Counted from the stretch's first letter, positions 1-9,048 are shown. The stretch is 64,000 bases of DNA from Flavobacterium sp. UBA7680 (GCF_002482975.1 NZ_DLHA01000032.1:124001-188000); one strand, 5' to 3'. The notes: generated by a model from the sequence alone, not told the origin. Numbers and translations are program-made.

Positions 1-30
1 TATCTGAAATCAGGTAGCTTTTTTTTTGGG
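1..30. terminator. Right half of a terminator cut by the window edge
   Basis: The first bases hold TCAGGTAGC followed by a run of nine T. This looks like the distal arm and T-tract of an intrinsic terminator whose proximal arm lies outside the window. It could end transcription of a plus-strand gene to the left. Confidence 0.4.
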
Positions 31-51
31 TTTTGGTGTAAAATAATTAGT

Positions 52-300
52 TTATTTAAAAACAGTAACTGCGTCGGCAAGATTTTGGCTGGAAATAAAA
101 TCGGCGATAAAATCTTTTACTTCATTCCTGCTTTCTGCAGAAGTTGCAAAAGAATTAATATGATAATTTTCGTCCTGATCTAATATATGTATTATTTCAG
201 TGTAGCCTTTGGAGATTAAACTGCCTTTTAACTTAATTACATTAAATTGCTGACGTCCGTCTAATTCTTTACGTACTTGTAGTTTTATAGCTCGTTCCAT
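52..300 (-). CDS. Small hypothetical protein (82 aa)
   Basis: I do not recognise a family. The product is charged and soluble, has no signal peptide or membrane segment, and looks like a small alpha/beta protein with lysine-rich N-terminus. The gene stands alone between a likely terminator to the left and an AT-rich gap to the right. A TATATTTG element on the same strand about 40 bases upstream of the ATG, matching the TAnnTTTG class, supports it being a transcribed gene. Function unknown. Confidence 0.6.
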   Translation of the reverse strand: MERAIKLQVRKELDGRQQFNVIKLKGSLISKGYTEIIHILDQDENYHINSFATSAESRNEVKDFIADFISSQNLADAVTVFK

Positions 301-339
301 ATATTAATATTTAAATTAATTCCTTAACTATTCCTTTAT

Positions 340-347
340 CAAATATA
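340..347 (-). promoter_or_regulatory. TAnnTTTG promoter element for the 82-aa gene
   Basis: TATATTTG on the minus strand, 40 bases upstream of the ATG at 300. It matches the Bacteroidota -7 consensus. No clear TTG -33 element was found. Confidence 0.4.
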
Positions 348-452
348 AACATTCGAATATTTAAGTATATCAAAATCAAAGCAGTAGTTATTAACTGTTT
401 ATCAGCATATTATCAACAATTCAGAATTATACTATTAAATTTGAAACATAGA

Positions 453-481
453 AACCTTCGAAAGCAATGTTTCCGAAGGTT
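453..481. terminator. Hairpin after the AhpD-like gene
   Basis: Perfect 8-base arms AACCTTCG and CGAAGGTT separated by 13 bases, about 40 bases beyond the stop codon at 524. No strong T-tract follows on the minus strand, so it may be a weak or Rho-assisted terminator. Confidence 0.35.
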
Positions 482-523
482 CTAAAAATCAAACTGATTA
501 AAATTAAAAATGTTCTGTCTTAA

Positions 524-958
524 TTATGCCGGAATCAAATTAGTTGAGATTCCTATTCTGTTCCAAACATTAATAGTAATAATGGATAAAATTACCTGAG
601 CAAGATATTTTTCATCCAAAACTTTTGCGGCCTGCGCATAAGTTTCATCCTTTACATGATTACTAATTAAAGTAATTTCTTCTGTTAAGGCTAGTATAGC
701 ACGCTCTTCTTTGGTAAAAAAACGTGTATCTCTCCAGGCGTTTAAAGCATAAATACGCTGTTCTGTTTCGCCTGCTTTGCGCGCTTCTTTAGTGTGCATG
801 TCTATGCAAAAAGCACATCCGTTTATTTGTGAAGCTCTAATTTTTATTAACTCTTTGTGTGTTCTTGTTAATGATGTGCTTTCAATAAACTTTTCAAGTC
901 CAAGGACTGCTTTATAACCGTCTGGTTCTACCTGATCTATACGAATTCTTGTTTCCAT
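524..958 (-). CDS. Carboxymuconolactone decarboxylase / AhpD-like alkylhydroperoxidase
   Basis: The 144-residue protein has the CMD/AhpD signature CAFCIDMHTKEAR at residues 48-60, with redox cysteines C48 and C51 and the following histidine H55. Family members act as peroxidases or thiol-disulfide relay proteins in the cytoplasm and are often induced by reactive electrophiles. It lies 31 bases downstream of a MarR-type gene on the same strand, which suggests co-transcription and control by that regulator. The length is normal for the single-domain family. The substrate cannot be told from sequence. Confidence 0.85.
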   Translation of the reverse strand: METRIRIDQVEPDGYKAVLGLEKFIESTSLTRTHKELIKIRASQINGCAFCIDMHTKEARKAGETEQRIYALNAWRDTRFFTKEERAILALTEEITLISNHVKDETYAQAAKVLDEKYLAQVILSIITINVWNRIGISTNLIPA

Positions 959-989
959 TTTTATAAAATTATTTGTTGTTTAAATTTAA

Positions 990-1475
990 TTAGCTTCTGT
1001 ATTTTTCTAAAAGTGAGTTCAGTTCTTCCAGCTCATTCCCATTTAGATTTTTGGAAAACTTTTCTTCGAGAATTTCTATTAATGGATTAATGATATCCAG
1101 AATATCTAATCCGTTTTGCGTAATAAACACATCAATTTTTCTGCGGTTTTTACTGCATACTTCCCGGATTACATAGTTTTTTAAAAGCAGTTTATCTACT
1201 AATCTCGTTGTGTTGCTTGCCTTAGAAATCATACTTTCCTGAATAACACACATATTTGCTGCTTTGCCTTTCTGTTTCTTTAATATGTTGAGTACATAAT
1301 ATTGTTCTATAGATAAATCGTGATGTTTTAGCACTTCAATCATACTTTCAACTAATTGATTTTGTGCATACATGATATTTAAAAATACTCTTTTACGTAA
1401 AGATGATTCCAGGATAGATTGATGTACAGTATTCATTTCCATATAGAAGTATTTAACAGCAAGCATTATTCGCAT
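990..1475 (-). CDS. MarR-family transcriptional regulator
   Basis: A winged-helix MarR protein. The core around residues 50-130 contains the expected helices and a basic wing with VCSKNRRKID. It is about 148 residues if translation starts at the third in-frame Met (position 1436), or 161 from the first. The shorter form fits the family better, but a TAATTTTG promoter element at 1499-1506 allows either. MarR proteins commonly repress neighbouring redox genes in response to oxidants or phenolics. The downstream AhpD-like gene is the likely target. Confidence 0.8.
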   Translation of the reverse strand: MRIMLAVKYFYMEMNTVHQSILESSLRKRVFLNIMYAQNQLVESMIEVLKHHDLSIEQYYVLNILKKQKGKAANMCVIQESMISKASNTTRLVDKLLLKNYVIREVCSKNRRKIDVFITQNGLDILDIINPLIEILEEKFSKNLNGNELEELNSLLEKYRS

Positions 1476-1498
1476 TCAGTTTTGATATAATTCTGAAG

Positions 1499-1506
1499 CA
1501 AAATTA
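1499..1506 (-). promoter_or_regulatory. TAnnTTTG promoter element for MarR-AhpD
   Basis: TAATTTTG on the minus strand, 24 bases upstream of the first possible start codon of the MarR-type gene. Matches the Bacteroidota -7 class. Confidence 0.4.
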
Positions 1507-1562
1507 GCGAAGCAGTCTGGATGGAAAATAGACCAATTTTAAAATAAAGTACGGCCCAGATA

Positions 1563-3065
1563 TTAGAGGATTGATTTTTTAAGGATTCCCAATGCCTTAA
1601 TCATTTCTTTTTCATCGAGCGAAGCAAAACCCATTCGCATAGCATTAGTTACAAAAGATTCGTTTTTATAAAAATTGCCATTATCAATATTAAGTCCGTT
1701 TTTTGATGCCGTTTGAGACATTTGATGCAAATCTATTTTAGAATCAAAATTCGACCAAACCGCAAGTCCGCCTTCGGGAATAGTAAAGTTTATTGTTTCT
1801 TTAAAATCAGATTCTAGTAAGTCACAAAAAAGATTTCGGCGTTGTTTATAGATTTTTAAAGATTTACGAAAATGCCTGTCCATTTCGCCATTATTAAACA
1901 ATACCGAAAATGCATCTTCTAAAAGTGTATCGCCCTGTTTGTCTATTAACTCTCTTAAGGAAGCCGCGGCATCAATAAATCCAGATGAAGCGCACATAAA
2001 CCCAATTCTCAACGCAGGCGCAAAAGTTTTTGAAATTGATCCTATATAAATAACATTATGATTATGATCAATACTCGCTAACGGCAAGTAAGGTTTGTTT
2101 TCGTAATGAAAGTCAAAATCATAATCGTCTTCAATAATTGCAAAATGATATTGTTTTGCCAAATTCAATAATTTCAGCCTGCGCTGCATACTAAGCGTTA
2201 CCGTTGTTGGAAAATGATGATGCGGAATAACATAAACGGCTTTAATGCTGTTTTTTGGCTTTTGCAGCATTTCTTCCAGATAATCGATATCCATTCCGTT
2301 AGCATCAATAGGAATACGCAGCAGTTTTGCTCCCGCGTGTTTAAAAGTTTCATCCGCAAAACTATAATTGGAAACCCCAACGGCAATAGTATCAGCTGAA
2401 TTTAAAAGCAATTGCGAGGTCAAATATATTCCCATTTGACTTCCTTTTGATATTAAAATATTTTCAGGCGAAGTAGTTAAACCTCTTGTATTGGCTAAAT
2501 AATTTGAAATAGAATTTCTAAGATTTTCAGATCCTTTTGAACTGCCATATTTCAAAAAATTCTTGCCATAAAATTTTCTGGAAAGACTTCGGTATTCTCT
2601 CATAAGCTGATCTACGGGTGCAAGCCTCACATCGGGAAAACCATCATCAATAGTTAAAAGTGCTTTTTGGTAATTTCGGTTTGGAATTGCATTTTTAAAA
2701 TTATTCGTCCATACAAAAGAATCTCCGTTGTCTGTTTCTTTATCTTCTTTTGGAACAATGGCTTTTGAAATAACAGGAAGTTTTGAGAGAACAAAAACGC
2801 CTTTTCGCTCAACAGATTCTGCCCAGCCCTGACTTACTAATTCTTCGTAGGCTAATTTTACCGTATTTCGGTTTATGCCAATTAATTCAGCCAAAATACG
2901 GGAACTCGGTAAAACATCAGACGGTTTTAATGTTCCGTTCGTTATTAAAGATATGAAGTTGTTGCAAACCTGAATATATAAGGTTACAGGAGCATCTCGA
3001 TCAATATGGATTAATGTTTTATAAGGAAGCATCTGGACTGGAGTTTTATTAAAAATAGTATACAA
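1563..3065 (-). CDS. MocR/PdxR-type GntR regulator with aminotransferase domain
   Basis: A 500-residue fusion typical of MocR regulators. An N-terminal GntR winged helix (about residues 22-95, with PSSRILAELIGINRNTV as the DNA-reading region) is joined to a class I aminotransferase-like domain. The PLP lysine is K346 in the motif SISKTFAP. Such proteins bind PLP or amino-compound adducts and control pyridoxal, GABA or transport genes. It is divergent from an azoreductase/EamA exporter pair with a 130-base shared spacer, so these are its probable targets. The exact effector is unknown. Confidence 0.85.
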   Translation of the reverse strand: MYTIFNKTPVQMLPYKTLIHIDRDAPVTLYIQVCNNFISLITNGTLKPSDVLPSSRILAELIGINRNTVKLAYEELVSQGWAESVERKGVFVLSKLPVISKAIVPKEDKETDNGDSFVWTNNFKNAIPNRNYQKALLTIDDGFPDVRLAPVDQLMREYRSLSRKFYGKNFLKYGSSKGSENLRNSISNYLANTRGLTTSPENILISKGSQMGIYLTSQLLLNSADTIAVGVSNYSFADETFKHAGAKLLRIPIDANGMDIDYLEEMLQKPKNSIKAVYVIPHHHFPTTVTLSMQRRLKLLNLAKQYHFAIIEDDYDFDFHYENKPYLPLASIDHNHNVIYIGSISKTFAPALRIGFMCASSGFIDAAASLRELIDKQGDTLLEDAFSVLFNNGEMDRHFRKSLKIYKQRRNLFCDLLESDFKETINFTIPEGGLAVWSNFDSKIDLHQMSQTASKNGLNIDNGNFYKNESFVTNAMRMGFASLDEKEMIKALGILKKSIL

Positions 3066-3195
3066 ATTTAACCCAAATAAAACAATCTTGTTGGTATTTG
3101 AGGATTTTTAAAAATAAATCTGGGCTGTAGTTTTTATTAAAATTGGATTAGAGCCAGCATCCAGATTACGAATACTTTTGACAAAAATTATCAAA

Positions 3196-3837
3196 ATGAA
3201 AAAAGTATTAGTAATCAATTCAAGCGTTAGAACGCTTAATTCTCACAGCAGAAAACTAACAGAAGTATTTGCTGAACATTGGAAAAACCTTCATGAAAAC
3301 CCAAGTATAACTTTTCGTGAAATTGGAACAAATCCTGTGACGCATATAAATGAAAATTGGGTAAATGCAGCGTTTACACCCGAAGCCAAAAGAACTGAAA
3401 GAGATCTTGAAATTTTAAAAACAAGCGATTCTTATATTGCCGAATTACGTGAAGCAGATTGTATTGTTTTTGGAGTTCCAATGTACAATTGGTCTATTCC
3501 AAGTTCTTTAAAAGCGTATATAGATCAAGTATTACGACTTAATGAAACGTTTAAAATTAATCCATCAAACCCGGAGAATCCCTATGTTGGTTTATTAGAA
3601 AATAAAACTTTATTTCTATTGTTATCAAGAGGTTCGCAGGGATATGAAAAAGGAGAACCAAACGCACACATGAATTTCCAGACTGATTATTTGAAAACGA
3701 TATTCAATATGATGGGAATTACAAACATTCATGTAATTGCCGTTAATGGTTCATCATTAGATGCCGCAATTTTAAAGCAAACAATCGAAAATTCACATCA
3801 AAGCATTAAATCAATTCTTGATAAAGAAGCTCTTTAA
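3196..3837 (+). CDS. FMN-dependent NADH-azoreductase-like flavodoxin-fold oxidoreductase
   Basis: The protein begins MKKVLVINSS, the first strand and phosphate loop of the AzoR/NQO flavodoxin fold, and has the FMN-contact motif VPMYNWSIPSSLKAYID near residue 100. Family members reduce quinones and azo compounds with NAD(P)H and FMN in the cytoplasm. I prefer the Met at 3196 over the upstream in-frame Met at 3178, because it puts the flavodoxin strand at the N-terminus. The gene is followed after two bases by an EamA transporter, so the two are probably one transcript. Confidence 0.82.
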   Translation: MKKVLVINSSVRTLNSHSRKLTEVFAEHWKNLHENPSITFREIGTNPVTHINENWVNAAFTPEAKRTERDLEILKTSDSYIAELREADCIVFGVPMYNWSIPSSLKAYIDQVLRLNETFKINPSNPENPYVGLLENKTLFLLLSRGSQGYEKGEPNAHMNFQTDYLKTIFNMMGITNIHVIAVNGSSLDAAILKQTIENSHQSIKSILDKEAL

Positions 3838-3839
3838 TT

Positions 3840-4730
3840 ATGAAAAATAGTGCATTAAAAGGAAGTCTTTATATTGCATTGGGAGCTTCCAGTTACGGTA
3901 TGCTGGCTACGTTTGTAAAAATAGCCTATCAGCAAAATTATACCACTGCAGAAGTCACACTTTCGCAGTATGCTTTAGGTTTTTTAGGGCTTTTGATTTT
4001 GAATTTATTTCAAAAGAAAACTTCGTTGTCATCTTCCCAAAAAATGAGTTTTAAAAGTACTTTAAAATTAATAATGGCCGGAAGCTCTTTAGGTTTAACC
4101 AGTACATTTTATTATCTGTCCGTTCAGTATATTCCCGTTAGTGCCGCCATTGTGTTATTGATGCAGACCGTTTGGATAGGCGCTGTTTTAGAGACTATTT
4201 TATATAGAAAATTTCCCAGCCAGCGCAAAATCGTTTCTATTGTTCTTGTTTTAATTGGTACATTACTCGCAGTCAATTTAATTAAAGAAACTGCCATGAT
4301 CAATTGGAAAGGATTCTTATACGGAATGCTGGCGGCACTTTCTTATACGGCTACAATGTATTCATCTAATAATATTGAACTGCATTTACCTCCGTTAAAA
4401 CGAAGTATCTACATGATTTTAGGCGGATTAATTGTGGTTATTTTCATCTTTCATTCTTCCATAAATCAGGAATTTCCTTTTGAAATATTACTAAACTGGG
4501 GAATATTACTTTCTTTATTTGGAACCATACTTCCGCCTTTACTTTTCACAAAAGGAATGCCTTTAACAGGAATGGGATTAGGAGCCATTGTTGCCTCGGT
4601 AGAAATTCCGGTTTCTATATTTATTGCCTATATATGGCTTTCTGAACCTGTTAATTTATTTCAGTGGTTCGGAATTGTATTAATCTTGTTTGCTGTCGTT
4701 TTAATGAACCTTCAAAAAAAGATTATTTAA
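3840..4730 (+). CDS. EamA-family (DMT superfamily) transporter
   Basis: A 296-residue membrane protein with about ten hydrophobic segments arranged as two EamA repeats (roughly residues 8-140 and 150-290). It belongs to the drug/metabolite transporter superfamily, which exports amino acids, metabolites or toxic compounds across the inner membrane. It starts two bases after the azoreductase stop codon and ends at a strong terminator. Control by the divergent MocR regulator is likely. The substrate is unknown. Confidence 0.85.
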   Translation: MKNSALKGSLYIALGASSYGMLATFVKIAYQQNYTTAEVTLSQYALGFLGLLILNLFQKKTSLSSSQKMSFKSTLKLIMAGSSLGLTSTFYYLSVQYIPVSAAIVLLMQTVWIGAVLETILYRKFPSQRKIVSIVLVLIGTLLAVNLIKETAMINWKGFLYGMLAALSYTATMYSSNNIELHLPPLKRSIYMILGGLIVVIFIFHSSINQEFPFEILLNWGILLSLFGTILPPLLFTKGMPLTGMGLGAIVASVEIPVSIFIAYIWLSEPVNLFQWFGIVLILFAVVLMNLQKKII

Positions 4731-4738
4731 AAGAAATC

Positions 4739-4772
4739 AAAAAAGCCATATCGTAGTTGATATGGCTTTTTT
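4739..4772 (+). terminator. Intrinsic terminator after the EamA gene
   Basis: Perfect 12-base arms AAAAGCCATATC and GATATGGCTTTT around a 6-base loop, followed by more T. It lies 9 bases after the stop codon. Confidence 0.85.
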
Positions 4773-5127
4773 AATTCACTCAATTTAAAAAGCAGAATTA
4801 TTTCCGCATGAGAATTATAGAACAATATCTAAAAATTATGTAAGAAAATTTTAATGTATAGTTATACTTTTCAGGATAATTCACCAAACCTAATCACCAT
4901 GAAAATAATTTTGCTAACCTCATTAATAAAAGAGACTTTTCCCTTAAAAGTAGATACACTAAGTACTGCGATTGATTAATTAAGATTTTAAGAATATTTG
5001 TAATTTTTTTTGAATCAAGAACCATAAACAGATTTCATTTGATATTTTTTTTACATCTGGTAGAAAAGATATCTCATGTATTTTGTTATAACCAAATTAT
5101 AATCAATTACCTAAACTTAGATTGTAT
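4773..5127. other. Gene-free AT-rich gap
   Basis: No convincing gene or structured element was seen. A 26-codon ORF from the ATG at 4899 was noticed but has no support. The right end must hold the promoter of the following response-regulator gene, but no clean TAnnTTTG element was found. Confidence 0.4.
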
Positions 5128-5505
5128 ATGACTTATAAAAACATATTGCAAATTGACGATGATATAGACGATTGCGATTTTTTTATGGAAGCCCTGCAGG
5201 CCGTTTCCACCGCAGAATATATTGCTATGCAAAATCCTGTAGAAGCACTCAATAAATTAATCCACAAAAAAATTAGTCCCGATGTTATTTTTCTGGATCT
5301 CAATATGCCGGTTATGTCCGGCTTAGAATTTTTAATAGAAATTAAAAAGCAGGAAGTCATTAAAGATATTCCTATCATAATTTTTTCTACTTCACAATTT
5401 GAAGAAATTAAGCTTAAAGCCAAAAAATACGGAGCAGATGAATACATCTCGAAGCCGAGTGATTTCAATGAATTAAAAAAAATACTAAGCCATTATATCG
5501 TATAA
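5128..5505 (+). CDS. Single-domain response regulator (CheY/Rcp1-like receiver)
   Basis: A stand-alone receiver domain of about 125 residues, with acidic cluster DDDIDD at residues 10-15, phospho-acceptor D57 in FLDLNMPVMSG, the Thr/Ser of IFSTS, and the conserved Lys in YISKPS. No output domain is attached. The ATG at 5128 is preferred over the TTG two codons upstream. It precedes a CHASE3 histidine kinase and a second stand-alone receiver, so it probably relays phosphate from that kinase in the manner of Rcp1-type regulators. Confidence 0.85.
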   Translation: MTYKNILQIDDDIDDCDFFMEALQAVSTAEYIAMQNPVEALNKLIHKKISPDVIFLDLNMPVMSGLEFLIEIKKQEVIKDIPIIIFSTSQFEEIKLKAKKYGADEYISKPSDFNELKKILSHYIV

Positions 5506-5616
5506 TGCGTACTATGCTTTTTAATACTGCCACTTCGCTTCATTTCAGTTCTCTGTTATTTTTTGTTATTTTTATTGTTACAACCTGATCACTTTGAGAT
5601 TCATAACAGAAAGACA

Positions 5617-7068
5617 ATGAAATTATCAACTCAAATACTTCTCGCTTTTACGCTTATTATTTTACTTTCTGTAGCAGATTCCTATACGAATTACAGGCTG
5701 TCTAAAAAAGTACAGCTCAACTCTCAATTTCTTTCAAAATCTGAAGCCGTAATTCGAAACTCTAATAAAACCCACAGAGCCATTCTTGAAATGCAGAGTG
5801 CAGTAAGAGGTTATTTTTTAACAAACGATACCACCTTTTTAGAAGAATACCATACCGGAATAAAAAAAGTACCCGAATATCTTAATGAACAGCGATCTCT
5901 TATTGGCATTAATAACACCCAGCGGTCTATTATAGATTCTATAACCCAGCTGCATATTGAGTGGCTTGTATATACATCAGATTTGATCAAAAACAGAGAA
6001 AATAATCCCGTAGTTTACCAAAACTTGTTAGACACCAGACTCAAAAAACATATTGGTAAAAACATCAACGATGCCATTACTAAAAAGTTTAAAAGATTCG
6101 ACAAAATCGAATACAAAACACGTAAATATCACAGCGATATGTTACTGCAGTCTTTAGCAAATACCAGAACATTTTCGCTTATATTTTTATCCTTAACCAT
6201 ATTTGTTGGTATTGCCAGTACAGCCTACATCGTTATTATGATTACCAACCGAATCAACTCTATGGTTCGCGTAGCAGATACAATTTCTAAAGGAAAATTT
6301 ACCATAGTTGAAGATTATAGAAAGGACGAATTAAGTGCGCTTTCTTCCTCTTTAAATATTATGTCGCGCCGACTCGAAAAAAACATTCAGGAACTGGAAA
6401 ACAAAAATGCCGAACTGCACAAATTTGCTTATGTAGTTTCTCATGATTTAAAAGCGCCTCTACGCGGTATTTACAATGTAATCAGCTGGATTGAAGAAGA
6501 TTTATCGCAAGAGCTCTCCCCTGCCCTAAGAAATTATCTCAACATAATTCCGAAAAGAACACAGCGCATGGAAGCCTTAATTAACGGTCTTTTAGATTAT
6601 GCCCGAATAAACCGAAAAACAACTCCTGAATTAGTAGATACAAGTACAATGGTTGATGAAATCGCGCAGTCTATTGTTCCAAGGAAATTCAAATTAGAAA
6701 TAATTAATCTTCCCGAAATCTTTACAGAACGTTTAAAACTCGAACAGGTTTTCTCAAATTTAATCAGCAATGCGGTAAAATACTCCAATCCAGAAAAGCC
6801 TCGCATCGTAATAAAATGCGAAAAAATAATGAACGTTTTTGAGTTTTCGATAAAAGATAACGGAATTGGAATTGATCCTGAATACCATCAAAAAATCTTT
6901 GAAATATTTCAAACGCTGAGAGAAAAAAATGAAATGGAAAGCACCGGAATTGGCCTTGCCATTGTCAAAAAAATAATTGACGAACAAGGTGAAACCATCA
7001 ACGTACAATCAAAACTAGGCGAAGGAGCAGAATTTACCTTTACCTGGAGAAATACTAAAGCTGTATGA
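5617..7068 (+). CDS. CHASE3-HAMP sensor histidine kinase
   Basis: A 483-residue inner-membrane kinase. It has a transmembrane segment at about residues 8-25, a periplasmic CHASE3 domain to about 185, a second membrane segment to about 212, and a HAMP linker. A HisKA domain follows, with H276 in SHDLKAPLRGIYN. The ATPase has an N box in SNLISNAVKYS and G boxes in DNGIGID and STGIGLA. The ATG at 5617 is chosen because the membrane helix follows directly. The next response regulator overlaps the stop codon by four bases (ATGA), indicating translational coupling. The stimulus is unknown. Confidence 0.9.
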   Translation: MKLSTQILLAFTLIILLSVADSYTNYRLSKKVQLNSQFLSKSEAVIRNSNKTHRAILEMQSAVRGYFLTNDTTFLEEYHTGIKKVPEYLNEQRSLIGINNTQRSIIDSITQLHIEWLVYTSDLIKNRENNPVVYQNLLDTRLKKHIGKNINDAITKKFKRFDKIEYKTRKYHSDMLLQSLANTRTFSLIFLSLTIFVGIASTAYIVIMITNRINSMVRVADTISKGKFTIVEDYRKDELSALSSSLNIMSRRLEKNIQELENKNAELHKFAYVVSHDLKAPLRGIYNVISWIEEDLSQELSPALRNYLNIIPKRTQRMEALINGLLDYARINRKTTPELVDTSTMVDEIAQSIVPRKFKLEIINLPEIFTERLKLEQVFSNLISNAVKYSNPEKPRIVIKCEKIMNVFEFSIKDNGIGIDPEYHQKIFEIFQTLREKNEMESTGIGLAIVKKIIDEQGETINVQSKLGEGAEFTFTWRNTKAV

Positions 7069-7496
7069 GAAAGCCAAACATTTTACTAATTGAAGATGAC
7101 GAACTGGATACTATTTCGGTAGAACGTTCTTTAAAAAAATTAGAAATTCAATATATCCTTCATACCGCCTACAACGGACTTGAAGCACTAAAACTATTAA
7201 GAGATTCTGAAGATCCTCTTGTACCGGATGTAATTCTTCTGGACATTAATATGCCAAAGATGAACGGAATTGAATTCCTTAGAATTATAAGAAGCGATGA
7301 AAATTTAAAAGACCTAAATGTTTTTATCATGACCACATCTTCTGAAAGCAATGACAGAGATACCGCCGAAGAACTCGGTATTTCAGGATATATCATTAAG
7401 CCACTGAATTACAATGACAATACAAAAAGACCCGATTCTATGGATGCCTTTGTACAATTTCATCTAAGGAAAATTTTATTGAATGAAAATACTTAA
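7065..7496 (+). CDS. Single-domain response regulator (Rcp1-like)
   Basis: A 143-residue stand-alone receiver with acidic pocket EDDELD near residue 10, phospho-acceptor D60 in LLDINMPKMNG, and a conserved Lys in YIIKPL. The length, the long alpha4-beta5 region and the absence of an output domain are typical of Rcp1-like receivers paired with phytochrome-type kinases. Its start overlaps the stop of the kinase gene, which makes it the most probable direct partner. Confidence 0.87.
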   Translation: MRKPNILLIEDDELDTISVERSLKKLEIQYILHTAYNGLEALKLLRDSEDPLVPDVILLDINMPKMNGIEFLRIIRSDENLKDLNVFIMTTSSESNDRDTAEELGISGYIIKPLNYNDNTKRPDSMDAFVQFHLRKILLNENT

Positions 7497-7544
7497 ATTT
7501 AATAGAAATTTCAATTTTTTAAATTCCAAAAGATAAATTCCAAA

Positions 7545-7584
7545 TTCCAACATCAATATCAATATCAATATCAATTGCAATGTC
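7545..7584. repeat. Short hexamer-like tandem repeat
   Basis: About four consecutive units of ATCAAT, followed by degenerate versions. Similar CAATNN-rich strings occur at 33885-33940 and 38985-39060. This looks like low-complexity intergenic expansion with no evident coding or regulatory role. Confidence 0.5.
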
Positions 7585-7698
7585 AAAAATCAAAAATTAG
7601 AAATCAGAAATAATCTAAAATCTGAACTCTAAAATATAAAATATAAGGTAATTATATATCACTTTACACAAAATAACAAAAAATAAGAATATTAACTT

Positions 7699-7726
7699 AA
7701 AGCCACTCTAGTAAGTGGCTTTTTTA
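7699..7726 (+). terminator. Intrinsic terminator after the kinase/receiver genes
   Basis: Arms AAGCCACT and AGTGGCTT with a 6-base loop, followed by TTTTT. It lies about 200 bases beyond the response-regulator stop and just before a small plus-strand gene. Confidence 0.75.
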
Positions 7727-7739
7727 ATTTATAAAAGTC

Positions 7740-7994
7740 ATGGAAAATTTAGAAATATTAACCAAAAAACAGTTAATCTCAAAAATACAAAACAGCAGAC
7801 TAAAAAATAAAGGTCGCTGGGAAATTGAGATCAAAAAAGTATCAGATTTCAGATTCTTTAAACAAATAGAGTTACATGATAAATTTACTATTGTAATAAA
7901 TAGCCCTCAATACACAGAAGTTGCTATTTATATAACAACAAAAGAATTGGTAAAATTACTTAGAACATACCAAGACAACCTTAATAATCGATAG
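7740..7994 (+). CDS. Small hypothetical protein (84 aa)
   Basis: I do not recognise this protein. It is lysine-rich, with no signal peptide or membrane segment. The N-terminus MENLEILTKKQLISKIQ looks helical. It overlaps the 3' end of a convergent gene by 14 bases, so the two may lie at the boundary between core and accessory DNA. It has no obvious partner. Confidence 0.5.
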   Translation: MENLEILTKKQLISKIQNSRLKNKGRWEIEIKKVSDFRFFKQIELHDKFTIVINSPQYTEVAIYITTKELVKLLRTYQDNLNNR

Positions 7995-8436
7995 GTTGTA
8001 TTTCTATTCCCATAGTTTTCAATTCTTGTAGATTAAATTTAACCTCGGTTTCATTTATAATAACCTTAACACCTTCTTTATCTTGATATACTAAATCGTA
8101 ATTTTTGGAAAATATTAAAAACAAGTAATTGCCAAATTTAAAGCTGTCTCTGTTTTGTAAATTTATCTTTTTGGGTTTTCTGTCTTTTTCTGCCTGAAAA
8201 TTTAAGCCTATAGATGAAAATTCTATTTTAAAATCATTTTCTATAAAGTTCTTGTGGGCACTTCTAGTTAAATTTTGAATAGTTAAAATACCCAAAAAAT
8301 CATCAATTAATATTTCTCTAGTCGAGTTATAAGCGTCACCAACTGCCCTATAAATTTTATCTGTGACAATTTCATTGAAATCACTTGTAGGACGTAAATT
8401 AATACTTTTTATAAAACGTATTTGTTTCTTTTCCAT
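7981..8436 (-). CDS. Hypothetical protein (151 aa)
   Basis: No family recognised. The sequence is soluble and alternates short strands and helices. It begins with KKQIRFIKSINLRPTSD and has no membrane segment. It lies 11 bases downstream of a gene for an exported protein on the same strand, so they are probably one transcript. Its 3' end overlaps the convergent 84-aa gene. Confidence 0.6.
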   Translation of the reverse strand: MEKKQIRFIKSINLRPTSDFNEIVTDKIYRAVGDAYNSTREILIDDFLGILTIQNLTRSAHKNFIENDFKIEFSSIGLNFQAEKDRKPKKINLQNRDSFKFGNYLFLIFSKNYDLVYQDKEGVKVIINETEVKFNLQELKTMGIEIQPIDY

Positions 8437-8447
8437 AGTTATTTAGA

Positions 8448-9041
8448 TTAGTTATATAAAGATATATAAGAATTTATTAATCGTTCATAGTAAGTCCTAT
8501 CTTCAATAAAATTCAATTCTTGTTTGATGATATTTAAAGAGTTTTTTACAAGCCAATCATTTACCATGTTTGTTGTGGAATTACTCGAATAATCATAACC
8601 TTTTTGCTCAATTGCTTGTACACACTTAGTCTCAAAAAGATATTTTAGATGATTAGCATATTTATAATCTAATTCTTTAGGTTCGCTTGTCATTAAGTTC
8701 AATACCAAGTAATCAATATTCTTATATACACTTTTAACAGTTATCTGAATAGACTTTAAGTTATTATCATATGCGGATTGCCTAGAACTAAGAGTTTTTT
8801 GTACAAGATCTAAATTGACACTTGATTGAGCTGGCTGTATCTGATAGCCTGAGGACTGAGATTTATTATCGTAATATTCCCATTGATTCAGATATGTATT
8901 GTATTGTTTATATCCAGTCATATTACCTCGGCCATCAAAGTATTCATACCGTCTTAACAAGGAATTATATTTTTCAGTTGATGTTTGTGAGTAGCAACTA
9001 ATCGTAAAAATCAAAAACAGCAGGAAAGTAAATTTTCGCAT
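8448..9041 (-). CDS. Exported protein, possible lipoprotein (197 aa)
   Basis: The N-terminus MRKFTFLLFLIFTISCYSQ is a clear signal peptide, and Cys16 in FTISC could be a lipidation site. A second reading is signal peptidase I cleavage after YSQ. The mature part begins with two tyrosine-rich repeats (YEYFDGRGNMTGYKQY and WEYYDNKSQSSGYQ, residues 32-67), followed by a helical C-terminal half. Function unknown. It is followed by the 151-aa gene on the same strand and preceded by a folded noncoding block. Confidence 0.7.
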   Translation of the reverse strand: MRKFTFLLFLIFTISCYSQTSTEKYNSLLRRYEYFDGRGNMTGYKQYNTYLNQWEYYDNKSQSSGYQIQPAQSSVNLDLVQKTLSSRQSAYDNNLKSIQITVKSVYKNIDYLVLNLMTSEPKELDYKYANHLKYLFETKCVQAIEQKGYDYSSNSTTNMVNDWLVKNSLNIIKQELNFIEDRTYYERLINSYISLYN

Positions 9042-9048
9042 AGGATTT

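Noticed and set aside
4899..4979. 26-codon ORF beginning MKIILLTSLIKETF between the EamA gene and the response regulator
   Set aside because: Short, no promoter element or conservation evidence, and no signal or domain. Expected by chance in AT-rich DNA.
7545..7584. CRISPR-like or regulatory repeat array
   Set aside because: Units are only six bases with no spacers. It is a simple-sequence tract.
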